Part shown: in pieces, positions 5,850 to 6,711 of the stretch
How positions within the stretch are numbered: the first letter of the stretch is position 1
Layout of the letters: each line of letters begins with the position of its first letter
NCBI GenBank assembly: GCA_024641465.1
Contig: JAHEDB010000124.1
Span: 1-6,711, forward strand
Direction of reading: 5' to 3'
Source of the DNA: Chromatiales bacterium
GTDB lineage: Bacteria; Pseudomonadota; Gammaproteobacteria; UBA6429; Thiohalophilaceae
DNA length: 6,711 nt
Made by a program: the position numbers and the translations under genes
The notes under the pieces: generated by a model
Database searches by the model: none
Told to the model about the DNA's origin: nothing
Seen by the model: the letters and a program-made list of their open reading frames with translations, nothing else

Positions 5850-6711
5850 TCTGTTGCAGTGTGAAATAAAAACTCGCACCCTTGCCGACTTCACTCTCGG
5901 CCCAGATCCGACCACCGTGTTTATTGATGACCCGCTGCACCGTCGCCAGGCCAATCCCGGTGCCGGGAAAGGCACTGTCATCGTGCAGACGCTGGAAGGC
6001 GCCGAACAGCTTGTCGGCATACTGCATATCAAAACCGGCGCCGTTATCGCGGACAAAGAACACATGTCCCTCGCCATTGACCTGTTCGCCCACCTCAATC
6101 TGTGCGTCTTCTTGCTGGGCGGTAAACTTCCAGGCATTGCCCAGCAGATTATCCAGCACGACGCGCAGCAGGCGGCTGTCGGCATGGCCCTGTAGCTCAG
6201 GCTGGATAGCAACGCTGACCTTGCGCTCGGGTTCGCCATGACTCAGCTCCTGCACCACTTCATTGGCAAGCTTGCTTACATCGATGGTTTCCCGTTCCAG
6301 TTTCACCCGGCTGACCCGCGACAAATTAAGCAAGTCATCGATCAGCTTGCCCATACGCTGCGCGGCGGCGCGGATACGATCGAGGCGATCCCGGCCGGTC
6401 TCGTCGAGCTTATCGGCATAACTCGTGAGCAAGATACGACTGAATCCGTCGATGGCCCGCAGGGGGGCGCGCAGGTCATGGGACACCGAATAACTGAAGG
6501 CCTCCAGTTCATGGTTGATGGCCTCCAGGTCCGTCGAGCGGGTGCGCAGACTGTCGTTCAGTTTCTGGATCTGTTGCTCATTGCGTTTACGTTCGCTGAC
6601 GTCCTCGACAATACCATCAAAATAGACATTGCCCTTGACGTCCTGTTTTACCACCGCTGTCACGGCGGCAACGAATTCACGCCCCTTAAGGGTCTGCATG
6701 TTGACTTCTTC
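5836..6711 (-). CDS. PAS-containing sensor histidine kinase, N-terminal part outside window
   Basis: The C-terminal ~291 residues of a sensor kinase; the frame is open through the right edge. A methionine codon at 6699 is internal, because EEVNMQTLKGREF continues a PAS domain. Counting from that methionine, the PAS domain ends at VEDVSERKR (31-39). A helical, probably coiled-coil linker follows (40-68), then the HisKA helix SYSVSHDLRAPLRAIDGFS (69-87) with phosphoacceptor H74. The HATPase domain has the N box DNLLGNAWKFT (183-193), G1 box DNGAGFD (218-224), F box LFGAFQRLH (231-239) and G2 box GTGIGLA (247-253). All catalytic motifs look intact. The HisKA sequence is of the type often found beside Rcp1-like receivers. 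No membrane segment is visible, but the missing N-terminus may carry one, so the signal and location are unknown. It is the first visible gene of the three-gene signalling operon. Confidence 0.94.
   Translation of the reverse strand, partial: EEVNMQTLKGREFVAAVTAVVKQDVKGNVYFDGIVEDVSERKRNEQQIQKLNDSLRTRSTDLEAINHELEAFSYSVSHDLRAPLRAIDGFSRILLTSYADKLDETGRDRLDRIRAAAQRMGKLIDDLLNLSRVSRVKLERETIDVSKLANEVVQELSHGEPERKVSVAIQPELQGHADSRLLRVVLDNLLGNAWKFTAQQEDAQIEVGEQVNGEGHVFFVRDNGAGFDMQYADKLFGAFQRLHDDSAFPGTGIGLATVQRVINKHGGRIWAESEVGKGASFYFTLQQRGNV

Noticed and set aside
5548..6241. Long open frames on the + strand opposite the kinase and receiver genes
   Set aside because: They are antisense to genes with complete domain motifs, have no recognisable family features, and are rich in residues expected from reversed GC-biased codons.

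Overview
The window looks like chromosomal DNA from a gammaproteobacterium of moderately high GC. The main pointer is an RluA pseudouridine synthase that is very close to the Escherichia coli protein in length and motifs. The sensory genes are of a kind common in environmental gammaproteobacteria. I cannot name a genus from the sequence alone.

Layout. The left third is on the + strand. It holds the 3' part of a zinc-free quinone oxidoreductase-like dehydrogenase (1-965), a RidA-family protein 14 bp behind it (980-1462), and rluA (1554-2222). A gene-free stretch of 668 bp follows (2223-2890). It is almost filled by four tandem copies of an approximately 135-bp palindromic element. Each copy is a pair of inverted hairpins with GTAG/CTAC feet, the architecture of REP doublets (REPINs/BIMEs). 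The copies alternate in type (A-B-A-B) and are separated by 17-bp spacers. The right half is on the - strand and reads leftward: a histidine kinase whose start lies outside the window (5836-6711), a stand-alone Rcp1-type receiver (5390-5839), and an 824-residue receiver-PAS-PAS-GGDEF-EAL protein (2891-5365). rluA and the GGDEF-EAL gene converge on the repeat array.

How the genes work together. The three - strand genes form a compact signalling operon. The kinase stop and receiver start overlap as ATGA, and the next gene begins 24 bp later. The kinase catalytic motifs, both receiver phosphorylation sites, the GGDEF and I-site, and the full EAL catalytic set all look intact. The simplest reading is one sensor kinase that feeds two receivers and adjusts cyclic di-GMP. 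The + strand genes appear to be unrelated metabolic and RNA-modification genes.

The most unusual structure is the repeat array. The coding genes belong to known families, and I see no clear evidence of a wholly new protein system.
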